Below, in pieces: positions 26,200-35,093 of a stretch of 64,000 bases of DNA (positions within the stretch are counted from its first letter, which is position 1; the number at the start of each line of letters is the position of its first letter). The notes beneath the pieces were generated by a model. That model did no database searches. It was not told the origin of the DNA and saw only the letters and a list, made by a program, of their open reading frames with translations. A program made the position numbers and the translations under genes. The stretch lies in the NCBI RefSeq assembly GCF_007679325.1, contig NZ_VEGI01000002.1, positions 248,001 through 312,000 on the forward strand, given 5' to 3'. The stretch comes from Arthrobacter sp. U41. Lineage in GTDB: Bacteria; Actinomycetota; Actinomycetes; Actinomycetales; Micrococcaceae.

Positions 26200-27492
26200 C
26201 TAGAGCGACTTCACAGCCGTGAGGAACTTCGCCCAGGAGGCCTCGGCGTCGTCCGACTTGTCCACGTCAACGCGGGTAAGAGCCTGCTGCATGGCGTCAT
26301 TGATGGCGAAGAACTTCGGTCCCTTGAACGGGGAGTCGCCGACTGCCTTGGCACGCTCCGCGAAGATCTTGCCGGTGGGGGCGTTGTTGAAGAACGCGTT
26401 GGTCTGGCCCAGCAGCTCCTCACTGGTCAGTGCCTCGACCTGGCTCGGGAACGTGCCCTTGGCGGTGAACGCCTTGATCTGCTGCTCCGGGGCGGTCAGC
26501 CAGGCTGCGAGCTTCTTGGCCTCAGCCTGGTTCTTGCCCTGCGACGGGACAGTCAGGTAGGAACCGCCCCAGTTGCCGCCGCCACCGGGGAAGACATTGG
26601 CGACGTCCCAGCCCTTGACACCGGCGGCATTGCCTTCAATGACACCGAGCATCCAGCCGGGGCAGAGGGTCGTGGCGAACTTCTGGGACTGGAAACCGGC
26701 CACCCAGTCATTGCTCCACTGGCCCAGGTGCGCCGAGAGGTTGTCCTTCGTCGAGGCGTTGAGGACCTTGGTGTAGACCTCCTTGACCTCCGGGTTGTCG
26801 GCGGCGATGACCGTGCCGTCCTCGTTCTCGTAGGCCTTCGACATCTGGTTGCTCATGCCCTGGTAGATGGCTCCGGCGGAGTCGAACCATGCCGGGCCCG
26901 TCCCTGCGGCGACGAACTTCTTGCCGGCGTCGAAGTAGCTGTCCCAGGTAGTGCCGAGCATCTTGGCGACAGATTCGCGGTCCGATGGCATGCCTGCGGC
27001 TTCAAGCAGTGCCGCGTTGTAGCAGACGGCCTCGGGTCCGGAGTCTGTGCCGTAGCCGATAAGGTGCCCGTCCTGGGTGGTGGCTGCCTCCGTCTTCCAT
27101 TCCAGCCAGCGGCCTTCCACGGCAGGATCCTTCAGATCCACGAACTGGTCCGGGTACTCCTTGAGCTCGGACAGCCAGTCGACCTCGATGGCCTCGATGT
27201 CCGAAAGGCCTGATCCCGCCGCCAGGCGCGTGGTCAGGTTGTCGCGCGCTTCGTTCGTGGTGGCGGCCTTTTTGTGCTGGATCGTCACGTTGGGGTTGAG
27301 GGTCTGGTATTCCTTGAGCAGGTCCTCGTAGCCGAACTCGTTGAAAGTCGCGAGGCTGAGGGTGACCGGCTCCTTGCCCGTTTCGCCAGTGGGCCCGGCG
27401 CTCGTGGGGGCATCCGCACCGCAGCCACTCAGGGCGAGTGCGAGGCAGGCGGCAGACGCCGACAGGGCGGCAAGTTTGCGGGGGAATTTCAC
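26200..27492 (-). CDS. sugar ABC transporter substrate-binding lipoprotein
   Basis: A 430-residue CUT1 solute-binding protein. The lipoprotein signal peptide MKFPRKLAALSASAACLALALSGC puts the lipidated cysteine at C24. The mature part has the usual binding-protein features (SLATFNEFGYEDLLKEYQ, GWMLGVIEGNA). The start is GTG with AAAGGAG upstream. It is the first gene of the beta-glucoside operon, and two CelR-like boxes lie 68-104 bp upstream. The presence of GH1 downstream argues for cellobiose or related beta-oligoglucosides as ligand. Confidence 0.93.
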   Translation of the reverse strand: MKFPRKLAALSASAACLALALSGCGADAPTSAGPTGETGKEPVTLSLATFNEFGYEDLLKEYQTLNPNVTIQHKKAATTNEARDNLTTRLAAGSGLSDIEAIEVDWLSELKEYPDQFVDLKDPAVEGRWLEWKTEAATTQDGHLIGYGTDSGPEAVCYNAALLEAAGMPSDRESVAKMLGTTWDSYFDAGKKFVAAGTGPAWFDSAGAIYQGMSNQMSKAYENEDGTVIAADNPEVKEVYTKVLNASTKDNLSAHLGQWSNDWVAGFQSQKFATTLCPGWMLGVIEGNAAGVKGWDVANVFPGGGGNWGGSYLTVPSQGKNQAEAKKLAAWLTAPEQQIKAFTAKGTFPSQVEALTSEELLGQTNAFFNNAPTGKIFAERAKAVGDSPFKGPKFFAINDAMQQALTRVDVDKSDDAEASWAKFLTAVKSL

Positions 27493-27559
27493 GCGGGGAC
27501 TCCTTTGTCAGGGTGTGGGGACCGGAAGGTTGAGGCGCTGGCCGACCCGAATCGATATA

Positions 27560-27596
27560 TGAGAGCGCTCCCAGATCGATCATGGGAGCGCTCTCA
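27560..27596. promoter_or_regulatory. paired CelR/CebR-like operators upstream of the beta-glucoside operon
   Basis: TGAGAGCGCTCCCA (27560-27573) and its exact reverse complement TGGGAGCGCTCTCA (27583-27596) each differ in one base from TGGGAGCGCTCCCA. That is the established operator of CelR (Thermobifida) and CebR (Streptomyces), LacI-type cellobiose repressors. The local LacI regulator at 21728-22786 is the natural ligand-responsive partner. Confidence 0.88.
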
Positions 27597-27694
27597 CAAG
27601 CATGGTGTCCTACATCACGTCGGATTGTCAACAGCGGCAAACGGGCCCATCTCGAGCCCTTGCCCGCCGCTGTATGCGGTGTTACGCTTCCCGG

Positions 27695-27708
27695 CGGGAG
27701 CGCTCCCA
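27695..27708. promoter_or_regulatory. third CelR/CebR-like operator, upstream of the secreted beta-helix gene
   Basis: CGGGAGCGCTCCCA matches the CelR/CebR consensus at 13 of 14 positions. It lies 94 bp upstream of the start of the secreted protein gene and about 100 bp from the paired boxes. This suggests that divergent gene belongs to the same regulon. Confidence 0.82.
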
Positions 27709-27801
27709 CACCTCGCGGTCACAGGGAGCAGGGCTCCAGTTCCCCGGCAGCCCCGTGTGCAGCCGGAGGGAAATCCGCCCCAACAGAGAGCAGGACCAGC
27801 A

Positions 27802-29733
27802 ATGCCGCTAGCCCCCTTCCGCCTCCGACCAGGGGCACCGCAGCCCCGTCTCCGGAGGCCTCTGCGTCTCCACAGCCGACTGTTCGCAGGCAGCGTCGCC
27901 GTCCTGCTGGGCGTGCTGGCCACCGGCGCCGGTGCCGCATCCGCGGCCGATACCACCGCACCGGCCAAGCCGGCCCCGGCCCAGCCGCAGCCCGCGAAAG
28001 CGAACACGGCGCCGGACTTCGGTCCCAACGTCCGGATCTTCGACCCCAGCATGCCGGTGGCCGAGATCCAGGCCACCGTCGACGCCATTCACGCCGAACA
28101 GGTCGACGACGAGATGGGCTCCAAGCGGTACTCCCTGCTGTTCAAGCCCGGCACCTACGGCAGTGCCGAGGAGCCCCTCATCGTCCAAGTGGGCTACTCA
28201 ACGGAGGTCGCCGGCCTCGGCGCTTCGCCCACGGATGTCACCATCAACGGGCACGTGGACGTCTACAACCGGTGCCTGACCGCGGACAACTGCATCGCGC
28301 TGAACAACTTCTGGCGCTCGTTGTCCAACCTCACCATCAACGTCACGGGCCTCGATGGATGCCGCGGTACGGCCAACTTCTGGGCCGCCTCCCAGGCCTC
28401 CCCCATGCGGCGCGTCAACATCACCGGCGGCAACCTCTCCCTGATGGACTACTGCACCGCCGGACCGCAGTACGCCAGCGGCGGGTTCATCTCCGACTCG
28501 AAGACCGGCAACGTCATCAACGGCTCCCAGCAGCAGTACTTCGTGCGTGACAGCAGCATCGGCGACTGGTCCAATGGGGTCTGGAACCAGGTCTTCTCAG
28601 GTGTGGATGGTGCCCCGGCGCAGTCCTTCCCGAACCCTCCGTACACCAACCTGGCGAGCACCCCGGTCAGCCGGGAGAAGCCGTACCTCACGCTCGACGC
28701 CGCTGGCCAGTACAACGTCTTCGTTCCCGCGGTCCGCAAGGACTCCGCCGGAACCACATGGGAAAACGGCCCGACGGCGGGCCGCAGCATCCCGCTGTCC
28801 GACTTCTTCGTGGCCAGGCCCGGCGATTCGGTCAAGACCATCAATTCCCAGCTGGCTCGCGGCAAGAACCTGCTGCTGACCCCGGGGGTCTACGACATCG
28901 ATCAAAGCATCGAGGTCAAGCGGGCGAACACCGTCGTGCTCGGGCTGGGCATGGCCACCCTGACCGCCGTCAATGGCGCCGTGCCGCTGACGGTCGCGGA
29001 TGTTCCCGGCGTCGACATTGCCGCCGTCACGGTGGATGCCGGCGAGGTGAACTCGCCCGTGCTGATGCGGATCGGGAAGGCCACGAAGCCCGGAGCCGGC
29101 GGAGTCTCGAACTCGCTGAAGCACAGCGACCCGGCCAATCCCACCACGCTCCACGACGTGTTTTTCCGGATCGGCGGCCCGCACGTTGGCAAGGCCTCGC
29201 TCAGCCTCGAAGTCAACAGCGACAACGTGCTCCTGGACCACATCTGGGCCTGGCGGGCGGACCACGGTAACGGCGTGGGCTGGACCACCAACACCGGTAA
29301 GAACGGCGTCATCATCAACGGCGACCATGTCACCGCCACCGGCCTGTTCGTGGAGCACTACCAGGAGTACAACGTCATCTGGAACGGCGAACACGGCAAG
29401 ACGGTGTTCTTCCAGAACGAACTCCCCTACGACGCGCCCAACCAGGCAGCCTGGCAGCATGACGGGGTCCTGGGCTGGGCCGGCTACAAGATCGCCGATT
29501 CCGTCAAGACCCACGAACTCTGGGGCGGGGGAAGCTACGTCTACAACAACGTCGACCCCACCATCCACGCCACCCGGGGTTTCGAAGTTCCGGTCACGCC
29601 CGGAGTGAAGCTTCACGGCCTGCTGACCGTCAACCTCGGCGCAGGGACCCTGGACCACGTCGTCAACGACACCGGCGCGCCGGTCTCGACGGACGCCGTC
29701 GGGGTGCCCAGCTACGTCGCCGACTTCGGCTAA
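27802..29733 (+). CDS. secreted right-handed beta-helix protein, putative beta-glucan-active enzyme
   Basis: A 643-residue exported protein. A long signal peptide (Arg-rich start, then LFAGSVAVLLGVLATGAGAASAA) ends near residue 48, followed by a Pro/Ala linker. The rest looks like two pectate-lyase-type beta-helix segments; strand-turn patterns recur at VTINGHVDVYN, NFWRSLSNLTIN and, later, NVLLDHIWAWRADHG. Homologues in Streptomyces are often labelled 'adenylyl cyclase' or 'coagulation factor 5/8', neither supported by motifs here. The fold resembles GH55-like enzymes, but catalytic residues cannot be assigned. A CelR-like box upstream suggests a glucan-related role. Confidence 0.72.
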   Translation: MPLAPFRLRPGAPQPRLRRPLRLHSRLFAGSVAVLLGVLATGAGAASAADTTAPAKPAPAQPQPAKANTAPDFGPNVRIFDPSMPVAEIQATVDAIHAEQVDDEMGSKRYSLLFKPGTYGSAEEPLIVQVGYSTEVAGLGASPTDVTINGHVDVYNRCLTADNCIALNNFWRSLSNLTINVTGLDGCRGTANFWAASQASPMRRVNITGGNLSLMDYCTAGPQYASGGFISDSKTGNVINGSQQQYFVRDSSIGDWSNGVWNQVFSGVDGAPAQSFPNPPYTNLASTPVSREKPYLTLDAAGQYNVFVPAVRKDSAGTTWENGPTAGRSIPLSDFFVARPGDSVKTINSQLARGKNLLLTPGVYDIDQSIEVKRANTVVLGLGMATLTAVNGAVPLTVADVPGVDIAAVTVDAGEVNSPVLMRIGKATKPGAGGVSNSLKHSDPANPTTLHDVFFRIGGPHVGKASLSLEVNSDNVLLDHIWAWRADHGNGVGWTTNTGKNGVIINGDHVTATGLFVEHYQEYNVIWNGEHGKTVFFQNELPYDAPNQAAWQHDGVLGWAGYKIADSVKTHELWGGGSYVYNNVDPTIHATRGFEVPVTPGVKLHGLLTVNLGAGTLDHVVNDTGAPVSTDAVGVPSYVADFG

Positions 29734-29743
29734 GACGCCGCCT

Positions 29744-29770
29744 GCGGGCGGGATCCCACGTCCCGCCCGC
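29744..29770 (+). terminator. stem-loop after the secreted beta-helix gene
   Basis: GCGGGCGGGA (29744-29753) pairs perfectly with TCCCGCCCGC (29761-29770) around a 7-nt loop, 10 bp after the stop codon. There is no clear T-tract. Confidence 0.65.
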
Positions 29771-29815
29771 CGGGCTGCCGTCACAGCCTTCGACGCAACT
29801 TCCGAACAGCAGTGA

Positions 29816-29856
29816 GCGACCCGGGTTGGCTATAGAGGGAGGCCAACCCGGGTCGC
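29816..29856. terminator. 15-bp perfect hairpin between convergent genes
   Basis: GCGACCCGGGTTGGC (29816-29830) pairs with GCCAACCCGGGTCGC (29842-29856) around an 11-nt loop. It lies 22 bp past the stop of the sugar permease gene and is the likely terminator for that minus-strand operon. It lacks an obvious U-tract on either strand. Confidence 0.72.
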
Positions 29857-29878
29857 AACAGGCTGCGGGTATTCTGCG

Positions 29879-31165
29879 CTAGTTACCGGCCGCTACCGGG
29901 ACCGGGCGCTCATCCGCCGGCTTCCCGGCGTCGTCGCCCGCCGCGGGCGGGGATTTCAGCTTGAGACGCTTGATGATCGAGTCCCCGCCCTTGCCACTGC
30001 GGTTTTTGTTGAAGATGTCGAAGCCGACGGCGAGAAGCAGCACCAGTCCCTTGATGAGCTGCTGGTAGTCGGTGCCGAGGCCCAGGATCGACATGCCGTT
30101 GTTGAGGACACCCATGATGAGACCGCCGATCATGGCCCCTGCCACCGTCCCGATGCCGCCCGTGACTGCGGCGCCGCCGATAAATGCAGCCGCTATGGCG
30201 TCCAGTTCGAAGCCCGTGCCGCCGGCCGGCTGAGCGGAGTTAAGCCGGGCCGTGAACACAAGGCCGGCCAGTGCGGCAAGGACGCCCATGTTCACGAACA
30301 GCCGGAAGGTGACGACCTTGGTTTTGATGCCGGACAGCTCAGCTGCGTGGAGATTGCCCCCGAGTGCGTAGGTGTGCCGGCCGAAGACGCTGTTATTCAT
30401 CAGTGCCGTGTAGACAATCACCAGGACCGCCAGCACGATCAGGACGATCGGGGTCCCGCGGTAGCTGGCGAGGAGGAAGGTGATGGTCAGCATGAGCAGG
30501 GCGATGAACGCGGTCTTGGTGGCGAACCAGGCCATCGGTTCGTTCTCGAGTTCAAACTTCTTGCGGATCCGGCGCTCCTTGACGGCCTGGATTACCAACG
30601 CCAAAGTGGCGCCGACTCCGAGGATGACCGTCAGCCACTCCAGGACCGAGGTGCCGCCGGAAATGTCCGGCAGGAAGCCGCCGCCCAGCGCCCGCAGTTC
30701 GCCCGGGAATGGCGTGATCTGCTGGTTCTGGAGGACGATCAGAGTCAGGCCGCGGAAAATCAGCATCCCGGCAAGGGTGACGATGAAGGCGGGGATTCCG
30801 ACGTACGCAATCCAGTAGCCCTGCCAGGCACCCACGAGTGCACCGACCAGCAGGCAGGCGGGGATGGCGAGCCACCAGTCCCAGCCCCAATGCACGATCA
30901 TGACCCCGGCGACGGCGCCGATGAACCCGGCGACCGATCCGACTGACAGGTCAATGTGGCCTGCGATGATGACCATGACCATGCCGATGGCGAGGATCAG
31001 GATGTAGCTGTTCTGGACCACCAGGTTGGTGACGTTCTGCGGTTGCAGCAGGATTCCGTCAGTCAGGATCTGGAACAGTAGGACGATCAGGATCAGGGCG
31101 ACAAAGATGCCGACCTGGCGTAGGCGGCTTGTCAGGAAGCCCAGGGATTCTCGGAGGGCGGACAT
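29879..31165 (-). CDS. mmsB: multiple-sugar ABC transporter permease (MmsB/GguB type)
   Basis: A 428-residue CUT2 inner-membrane permease with about ten or more membrane segments, covering the AraH/XylH/GguB fold (GHIDLSVGSVAGF, GNLHAAELSGIKT, FIGGAAVTGGIGTVAGAMIGG). It has a hydrophilic Pro/Ala tail. It begins 5 bp after the ATPase gene. With the ATPase and the ChvE-like binding protein it forms a monosaccharide importer. Proximity to araABD and a shared operator suggest L-arabinose among its substrates, though the GguAB class also takes galactose, xylose and glucose. Confidence 0.92.
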   Translation of the reverse strand: MSALRESLGFLTSRLRQVGIFVALILIVLLFQILTDGILLQPQNVTNLVVQNSYILILAIGMVMVIIAGHIDLSVGSVAGFIGAVAGVMIVHWGWDWWLAIPACLLVGALVGAWQGYWIAYVGIPAFIVTLAGMLIFRGLTLIVLQNQQITPFPGELRALGGGFLPDISGGTSVLEWLTVILGVGATLALVIQAVKERRIRKKFELENEPMAWFATKTAFIALLMLTITFLLASYRGTPIVLIVLAVLVIVYTALMNNSVFGRHTYALGGNLHAAELSGIKTKVVTFRLFVNMGVLAALAGLVFTARLNSAQPAGGTGFELDAIAAAFIGGAAVTGGIGTVAGAMIGGLIMGVLNNGMSILGLGTDYQQLIKGLVLLLAVGFDIFNKNRSGKGGDSIIKRLKLKSPPAAGDDAGKPADERPVPVAAGN

Positions 31166-31170
31166 GTTCG

Positions 31171-32700
31171 CTATTCCTTCTCTTTGGTCATGTAGTGCAT
31201 GAGGGTTTCCTGCGACGCTTCGGCGATCGGGACCTCGCCGGTGACGTGCCCCGCGGACAGGGTGTAGATCCTGTCGCAGATGCCCAGCAGCTCGGGCAGT
31301 TCGGAGGAGATCACAATGACCGCCTTTCCTTCCGCGGCCAGCTTGGCGATGATCGTGTAAATCTCAAACTTCGCGCCGACGTCGATCCCGCGGGTGGGTT
31401 CGTCGAGGATCAGCACATCCGGATCGGAGAACATCCATTTGCTCAGCACCACTTTCTGCTGGTTGCCGCCGGACAGTTTGCCCGTGATGGCGGCGACGGA
31501 GGGTGCCTTGATGTTCATGTCCTTCCGGTAGCTGTTGGCGACGAGGGTTTCCTGGTTCTTGTCCACCCAGCCGCCCTTGACCAGCTTGCGGAGCGCGGCC
31601 ATGGAGACGTTCCGCTTGATGTCCTCAATGAGGTTCAAGCCGTAGAGCTTGCGGTCCTCGGTGGCGTAGGCGATACCGTGCTTGATGGCGGCGGAGACGG
31701 TGCCGGTGTTGATTTCCGTGCCGTGCTTGAACACCTTTCCCGAGGTTGCCGTGCCGTAGCTGCGCCCGAAGACGCTCATGGCCAGCTCCGTCCTGCCGGC
31801 ACCCATGAGTCCGGCCAGTCCCACCACTTCCCCCTTGCGGACGTTAAGGCTGGCGTTGTTGACCACCATCCGGCTGTGGTCCTGCGGGTGCCGGACGGAC
31901 CAGTCCTCGATCCGCAGGACTTCCTCGCCGATCTGCGGATCCCGGTCCGGATACAGGCTTTCCAGGTCCCGGCCCACCATGCCGCGGATAATGCGCTCCT
32001 GGGTGATCTCCCCGTCGCCCAGGCGAAGCGTTTCGATGGTCTTACCGTCGCGGATGATGGTGACGGCGTCCGCGATCTTGCGTATTTCGTTGAGCTTGTG
32101 GCTGATGATGATGCAGGTTACGCCCTGGCCCTTGAGGTGCAGGATCAGGTCCAGCAGGTGGCCCGAGTCCTCGTCGTTGAGGGCCGCCGTCGGTTCGTCG
32201 AGGATGAGGAGCTTGACCTCCTTCGAGAGCGCCTTGGCGATCTCCACGAGCTGCTGCTTGCCCACGCTGATCTGCTGGACAGGGGTTACCGGGTTTTCGC
32301 TCAGGCCCACCCGGGCAAGGAGTTTCGCGGCCTCCAGGTTGGTCTTACGCCAGTCCACCCAGCCGCGGTGGGCTTGTTCGTTGCCGAGGTAGATGTTCTC
32401 GGCGATGGAAAGGTACGGGCTCAGGGCCAGCTCCTGGTGGATAATCACGATCCCGCGCTTCTCGCTGTCGCTGATGCTGGAGAACTCACAGGGTTCGGTT
32501 TCGAAGAGGATCTGGCCGTCGAAGGAGCTGTGTGGGTAGACGCCGGACAGCACCTTCATCAGGGTGGACTTCCCGGCGCCGTTTTCCCCGCAGATGGCGT
32601 GGACTTCGCCGCGGTTCACCTGCAGGGTGACGTCCTGGAGGGCCTTCACGCCCGGGAAAGTCTTAGTGATTCCTCGCATTTGAAGAATGGGTGTGTTCAT
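31171..32700 (-). CDS. mmsA: multiple-sugar ABC transporter ATPase (MmsA/GguA type)
   Basis: A 509-residue CUT2 ATPase with two ABC modules. The first has Walker [10 protein letters not shown], signature SVGKQQ and [11 protein letters not shown]. The second has GLMGAGRTE in the usual degenerate Walker A, then LSGGNQQKV and [13 protein letters not shown]. It energises sugar import from the cytosolic face. ATG 32700 is preferred over an upstream TTG. An imperfect gap of about 110 bp with a strong stem-loop separates it from the binding-protein gene. Confidence 0.93.
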   Translation of the reverse strand: MNTPILQMRGITKTFPGVKALQDVTLQVNRGEVHAICGENGAGKSTLMKVLSGVYPHSSFDGQILFETEPCEFSSISDSEKRGIVIIHQELALSPYLSIAENIYLGNEQAHRGWVDWRKTNLEAAKLLARVGLSENPVTPVQQISVGKQQLVEIAKALSKEVKLLILDEPTAALNDEDSGHLLDLILHLKGQGVTCIIISHKLNEIRKIADAVTIIRDGKTIETLRLGDGEITQERIIRGMVGRDLESLYPDRDPQIGEEVLRIEDWSVRHPQDHSRMVVNNASLNVRKGEVVGLAGLMGAGRTELAMSVFGRSYGTATSGKVFKHGTEINTGTVSAAIKHGIAYATEDRKLYGLNLIEDIKRNVSMAALRKLVKGGWVDKNQETLVANSYRKDMNIKAPSVAAITGKLSGGNQQKVVLSKWMFSDPDVLILDEPTRGIDVGAKFEIYTIIAKLAAEGKAVIVISSELPELLGICDRIYTLSAGHVTGEVPIAEASQETLMHYMTKEKE

Positions 32701-32758
32701 CGCCAATTCTCACTGACTGGTAGTACCTGAGACGTCCTGCGGCTGCAGGGGTCTACGG

Positions 32759-32800
32759 GAAGGGTGGCGGCCCGGGCTCGACGGCGGCCCGCCACCCTTC
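32759..32800 (-). other. intra-operon stem-loop between binding-protein and ATPase genes
   Basis: GAAGGGTGGCGG (32759-32770) pairs with CCGCCACCCTTC (32789-32800), a 12-bp stem with an 18-nt loop, located 9 bp past the binding-protein stop. No T-tract follows. Such hairpins commonly stabilise the upstream message or act as partial terminators, raising binding-protein levels above ATPase and permease levels. Confidence 0.7.
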
Positions 32801-32809
32801 AACGTGGGG

Positions 32810-33934
32810 CTACTTGACGTCGGCCTCGGTGTAGTAGCCGGAGTCGATGAGTTCTTTCTTGTAGTTCTCATTCGTGACGATGACGGACTTGAGCAGGTAC
32901 GCCGGAACCACCTTGACCTTGTTGTTGTAGGTCTCGGTGTCGTTGACCTCGGGCTCCTGGCCCTTCAGGAGGGCGTCGACCATCTTCACGGCCTGGGCAC
33001 CCAGCAGGCGGGTGTCCTTGAAGATCGTGGAGTACTGCTCGCCGGCGGTGATGGACTTCACCGAGCCCTTTTCGGCGTCCTGGCCCGTAACGACCGGCAG
33101 GCTTCCCTTGGCGTAGCCGCCGGTGCTGGTCAGGGCAGAGATGATGCCGATGGACAGTCCGTCATACGGGGAGAGAACGCCGTCGAGCTTGGTGCCGGAG
33201 CTGTAGGCGGCGGTGAGGATGTCCTCCATACGCTTCTGGGCCACGGGGGCCTGCCAGCGCAGGATGGCGGCCTGCTCAAACTTGGTCTGGCCGCTGGGTA
33301 CCTTCAGGGTTCCGGCGTCCAGGTACGGCTTGAGGGTGTCCATGGCGCCGGTCCAGAAGAAGTTGGCGTTGTTGTCATCCGGGCTGCCGGCGAAGAGCTC
33401 GACATTGAAGGGGCCCTTGCCTTCCACCTTGGCGCCGCTGGCGTCAATGAGGCCTAGGCCGGTCAGGAGCGATGTGGCCTGCTGCACGCCCACCGTGTAG
33501 TTGTCGAAGGTGGTGTAAAAATCGACGTTCGGTGTGCCGTTGATGAGCCGGTCATAGGCGATGACTTTGACGTTCTGTTCTTTCGCCTTGGCGAGGACAT
33601 CGGTCAGCGTGGTGCCGTCGATGGCGGCAATGATGAGGGCCTTGGCGCCCTTGGTGAGCATGTTCTCGATCTGTGCCACCTGCGTGGGGATGTCGTCATT
33701 GGCGTACTGCAGGTCGGCCTTGTAGCCTAGCTTCGTCACGGAATCCGAGACGTTCTTGCCGTCGGCGATCCACCGTTCCGACGTCTGCGTCGGCATCGAG
33801 ATGCCGACGAGGGAGCCGGCAGCATCGGCGCTGGCGGAAGGGGCGGCCGTGCCGGGCCGGCTGCCGCAGCCGGTGGCCCCGGCGGTCACAGCGAGGACAA
33901 CCGCAATGGCGCCCAGGAGTTTCCTGATCTTCAC
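32810..33934 (-). CDS. chvE: ChvE-like multiple-monosaccharide binding lipoprotein
   Basis: A 374-residue CUT2 solute-binding protein. The lipoprotein signal peptide ends ATGC with lipidated C23, followed by a Ser/Ala linker. The mature domain has the type I fold ([53 protein letters not shown]). That last motif is typical of ChvE/MmsE proteins, which bind arabinose, galactose, glucose and xylose. The start is GTG with AAGGAG. An AraR-like operator lies 150 bp upstream. It is the first gene of the transporter operon. Confidence 0.92.
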   Translation of the reverse strand: MKIRKLLGAIAVVLAVTAGATGCGSRPGTAAPSASADAAGSLVGISMPTQTSERWIADGKNVSDSVTKLGYKADLQYANDDIPTQVAQIENMLTKGAKALIIAAIDGTTLTDVLAKAKEQNVKVIAYDRLINGTPNVDFYTTFDNYTVGVQQATSLLTGLGLIDASGAKVEGKGPFNVELFAGSPDDNNANFFWTGAMDTLKPYLDAGTLKVPSGQTKFEQAAILRWQAPVAQKRMEDILTAAYSSGTKLDGVLSPYDGLSIGIISALTSTGGYAKGSLPVVTGQDAEKGSVKSITAGEQYSTIFKDTRLLGAQAVKMVDALLKGQEPEVNDTETYNNKVKVVPAYLLKSVIVTNENYKKELIDSGYYTEADVK

Positions 33935-34083
33935 AATTTTCTCCTTCCGCGGACCCGTGGTCCGCGAAGTTGCTCCTGATCGCAGTCCTGCACGTCATTG
34001 TGCCCCCTGCGGGGCGGTAACAGCGGGAGGATTGCGGAGGTCTGAATGGAACGGGGATTCGGCCGGCAAGGGAACTGCCACCG

Positions 34084-34101
34084 ATTGTTATCGCTAACAA
34101 T
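34084..34101. promoter_or_regulatory. AraR/LacI-type operator upstream of chvE
   Basis: ATTGTTATCGCTAACAAT has perfect 7-bp arms (ATTGTTA/TAACAAT) around TCGC. It resembles the 16-bp palindrome upstream of araB (39125-39140) and the box upstream of the local LacI regulator (40316-40329), so the transporter is probably in the same arabinose regulon. Confidence 0.8.
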
Positions 34102-34190
34102 ATGGTCAAAGATAGCTTCTTGAAACATGTGAGTCAACGCACATTCGGCGTATATTCTCCACCGGGGTTCGACGGCGGGCAGTCCGGGGC

Positions 34191-35093
34191 TCAGCAGGCA
34201 AAGATGCTCCAGGCCGCGTCGTGCGAGGCCGCGGGGTCGAGGCACACCAGGTCCGTGCCCGTGTTGAAGGCGTCCGGCGGGCAGGTCATCGGTTCGACGG
34301 CGAGCCCCAGCCGGCTGCGCAGCGGCGGTTCCGCATCCCCGGTGTAGAGCTGCACCCAGGCACAGCTGCGGGCCCAGGCCATGCCGACGCCAGTCCCGCT
34401 CGGATCCCGGACCACGACGCATGCCCGCCCGTCGCCGTCGTAAACAATGTCAGTGAAGGCATGGTCGATTTCCGTGGAACCGATCACGCGGGCGGCCCGG
34501 AAGTCGTACGCGTGTCCCGCAACGGGCCGGGTGGCGAGCGGCAGCAGCCGCTCCGGTGCCACCTCAAGGAACGTCGCGGCGGGGACTTCCAGAGTCCATT
34601 CGTCCAGTGGTCCAGGTCCTGCCAGAAGGTAGGGATGCGGACAGACGCCGTAGGGCGCCGTCCGCTCCCCCGTATTCGCTGCGGTGACGGCTACGTGCAG
34701 ACCGTCACCGTCTAGCCGGTAGCTGGCGGTGATTGACAGGGCGAAGGGGTAGCCCGGTGTCGGCTCGATGACGCAGGAGAGCTCCACGGAGTCATCCGTC
34801 CTCGCCCCCAGCGCCCAGTCCATCTCCGGGGTGAAGCCGTGCAGGGCGCACTTCCGGCCGGGCTCGTTGACCGGCAAGTGGTAGTCCGCTCCGTTGAAGG
34901 TGTACTTCCCCTCGGGAATCCGGTTCGGCCAGGGCGCGACGATGACGCCGCGATAGTCGGGGTTCGGCCCGCCGGCCGGGAACGGGACGATCAGGTCCCG
35001 TCCCCGGAATTGCAGCTCCCGCACAGCCGCTCCCCGCACCGCGACGACGGCCGTGTACTCCTCGTGCCGGAGCCCAAATTCGGCCCCGGTCAC
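34191..35093 (-). CDS. aldose 1-epimerase family protein
   Basis: A 300-residue mutarotase-like protein. Active-site candidates are R57 in [11 protein letters not shown]84 in CALHGF, H152 in GVCPHPYL and E265 in the C-terminal [13 protein letters not shown]. It interconverts alpha and beta anomers, here probably of L-arabinose or related sugars. Its start overlaps the araA stop by 4 bp (ATGA). It is the last gene of the arabinose catabolic operon. Confidence 0.88.
   Translation of the reverse strand: MTGAEFGLRHEEYTAVVAVRGAAVRELQFRGRDLIVPFPAGGPNPDYRGVIVAPWPNRIPEGKYTFNGADYHLPVNEPGRKCALHGFTPEMDWALGARTDDSVELSCVIEPTPGYPFALSITASYRLDGDGLHVAVTAANTGERTAPYGVCPHPYLLAGPGPLDEWTLEVPAATFLEVAPERLLPLATRPVAGHAYDFRAARVIGSTEIDHAFTDIVYDGDGRACVVVRDPSGTGVGMAWARSCAWVQLYTGDAEPPLRSRLGLAVEPMTCPPDAFNTGTDLVCLDPAASHDAAWSIFAC

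Noticed and set aside
27802..29733. Calling the secreted protein an adenylyl cyclase
   Set aside because: No cyclase catalytic motifs are visible, it has an export signal, and the sequence pattern is beta-helical.
31129..32730. 533-codon plus-strand frame opposite the sugar ATPase gene
   Set aside because: No domain similarity visible; the opposite strand encodes both ABC modules with all motifs.
32759..32800. Stem-loop as a full terminator ending the chvE transcript
   Set aside because: No U-tract follows and the ATPase/permease genes have no clear promoter of their own; partial termination or mRNA stabilisation fits better.
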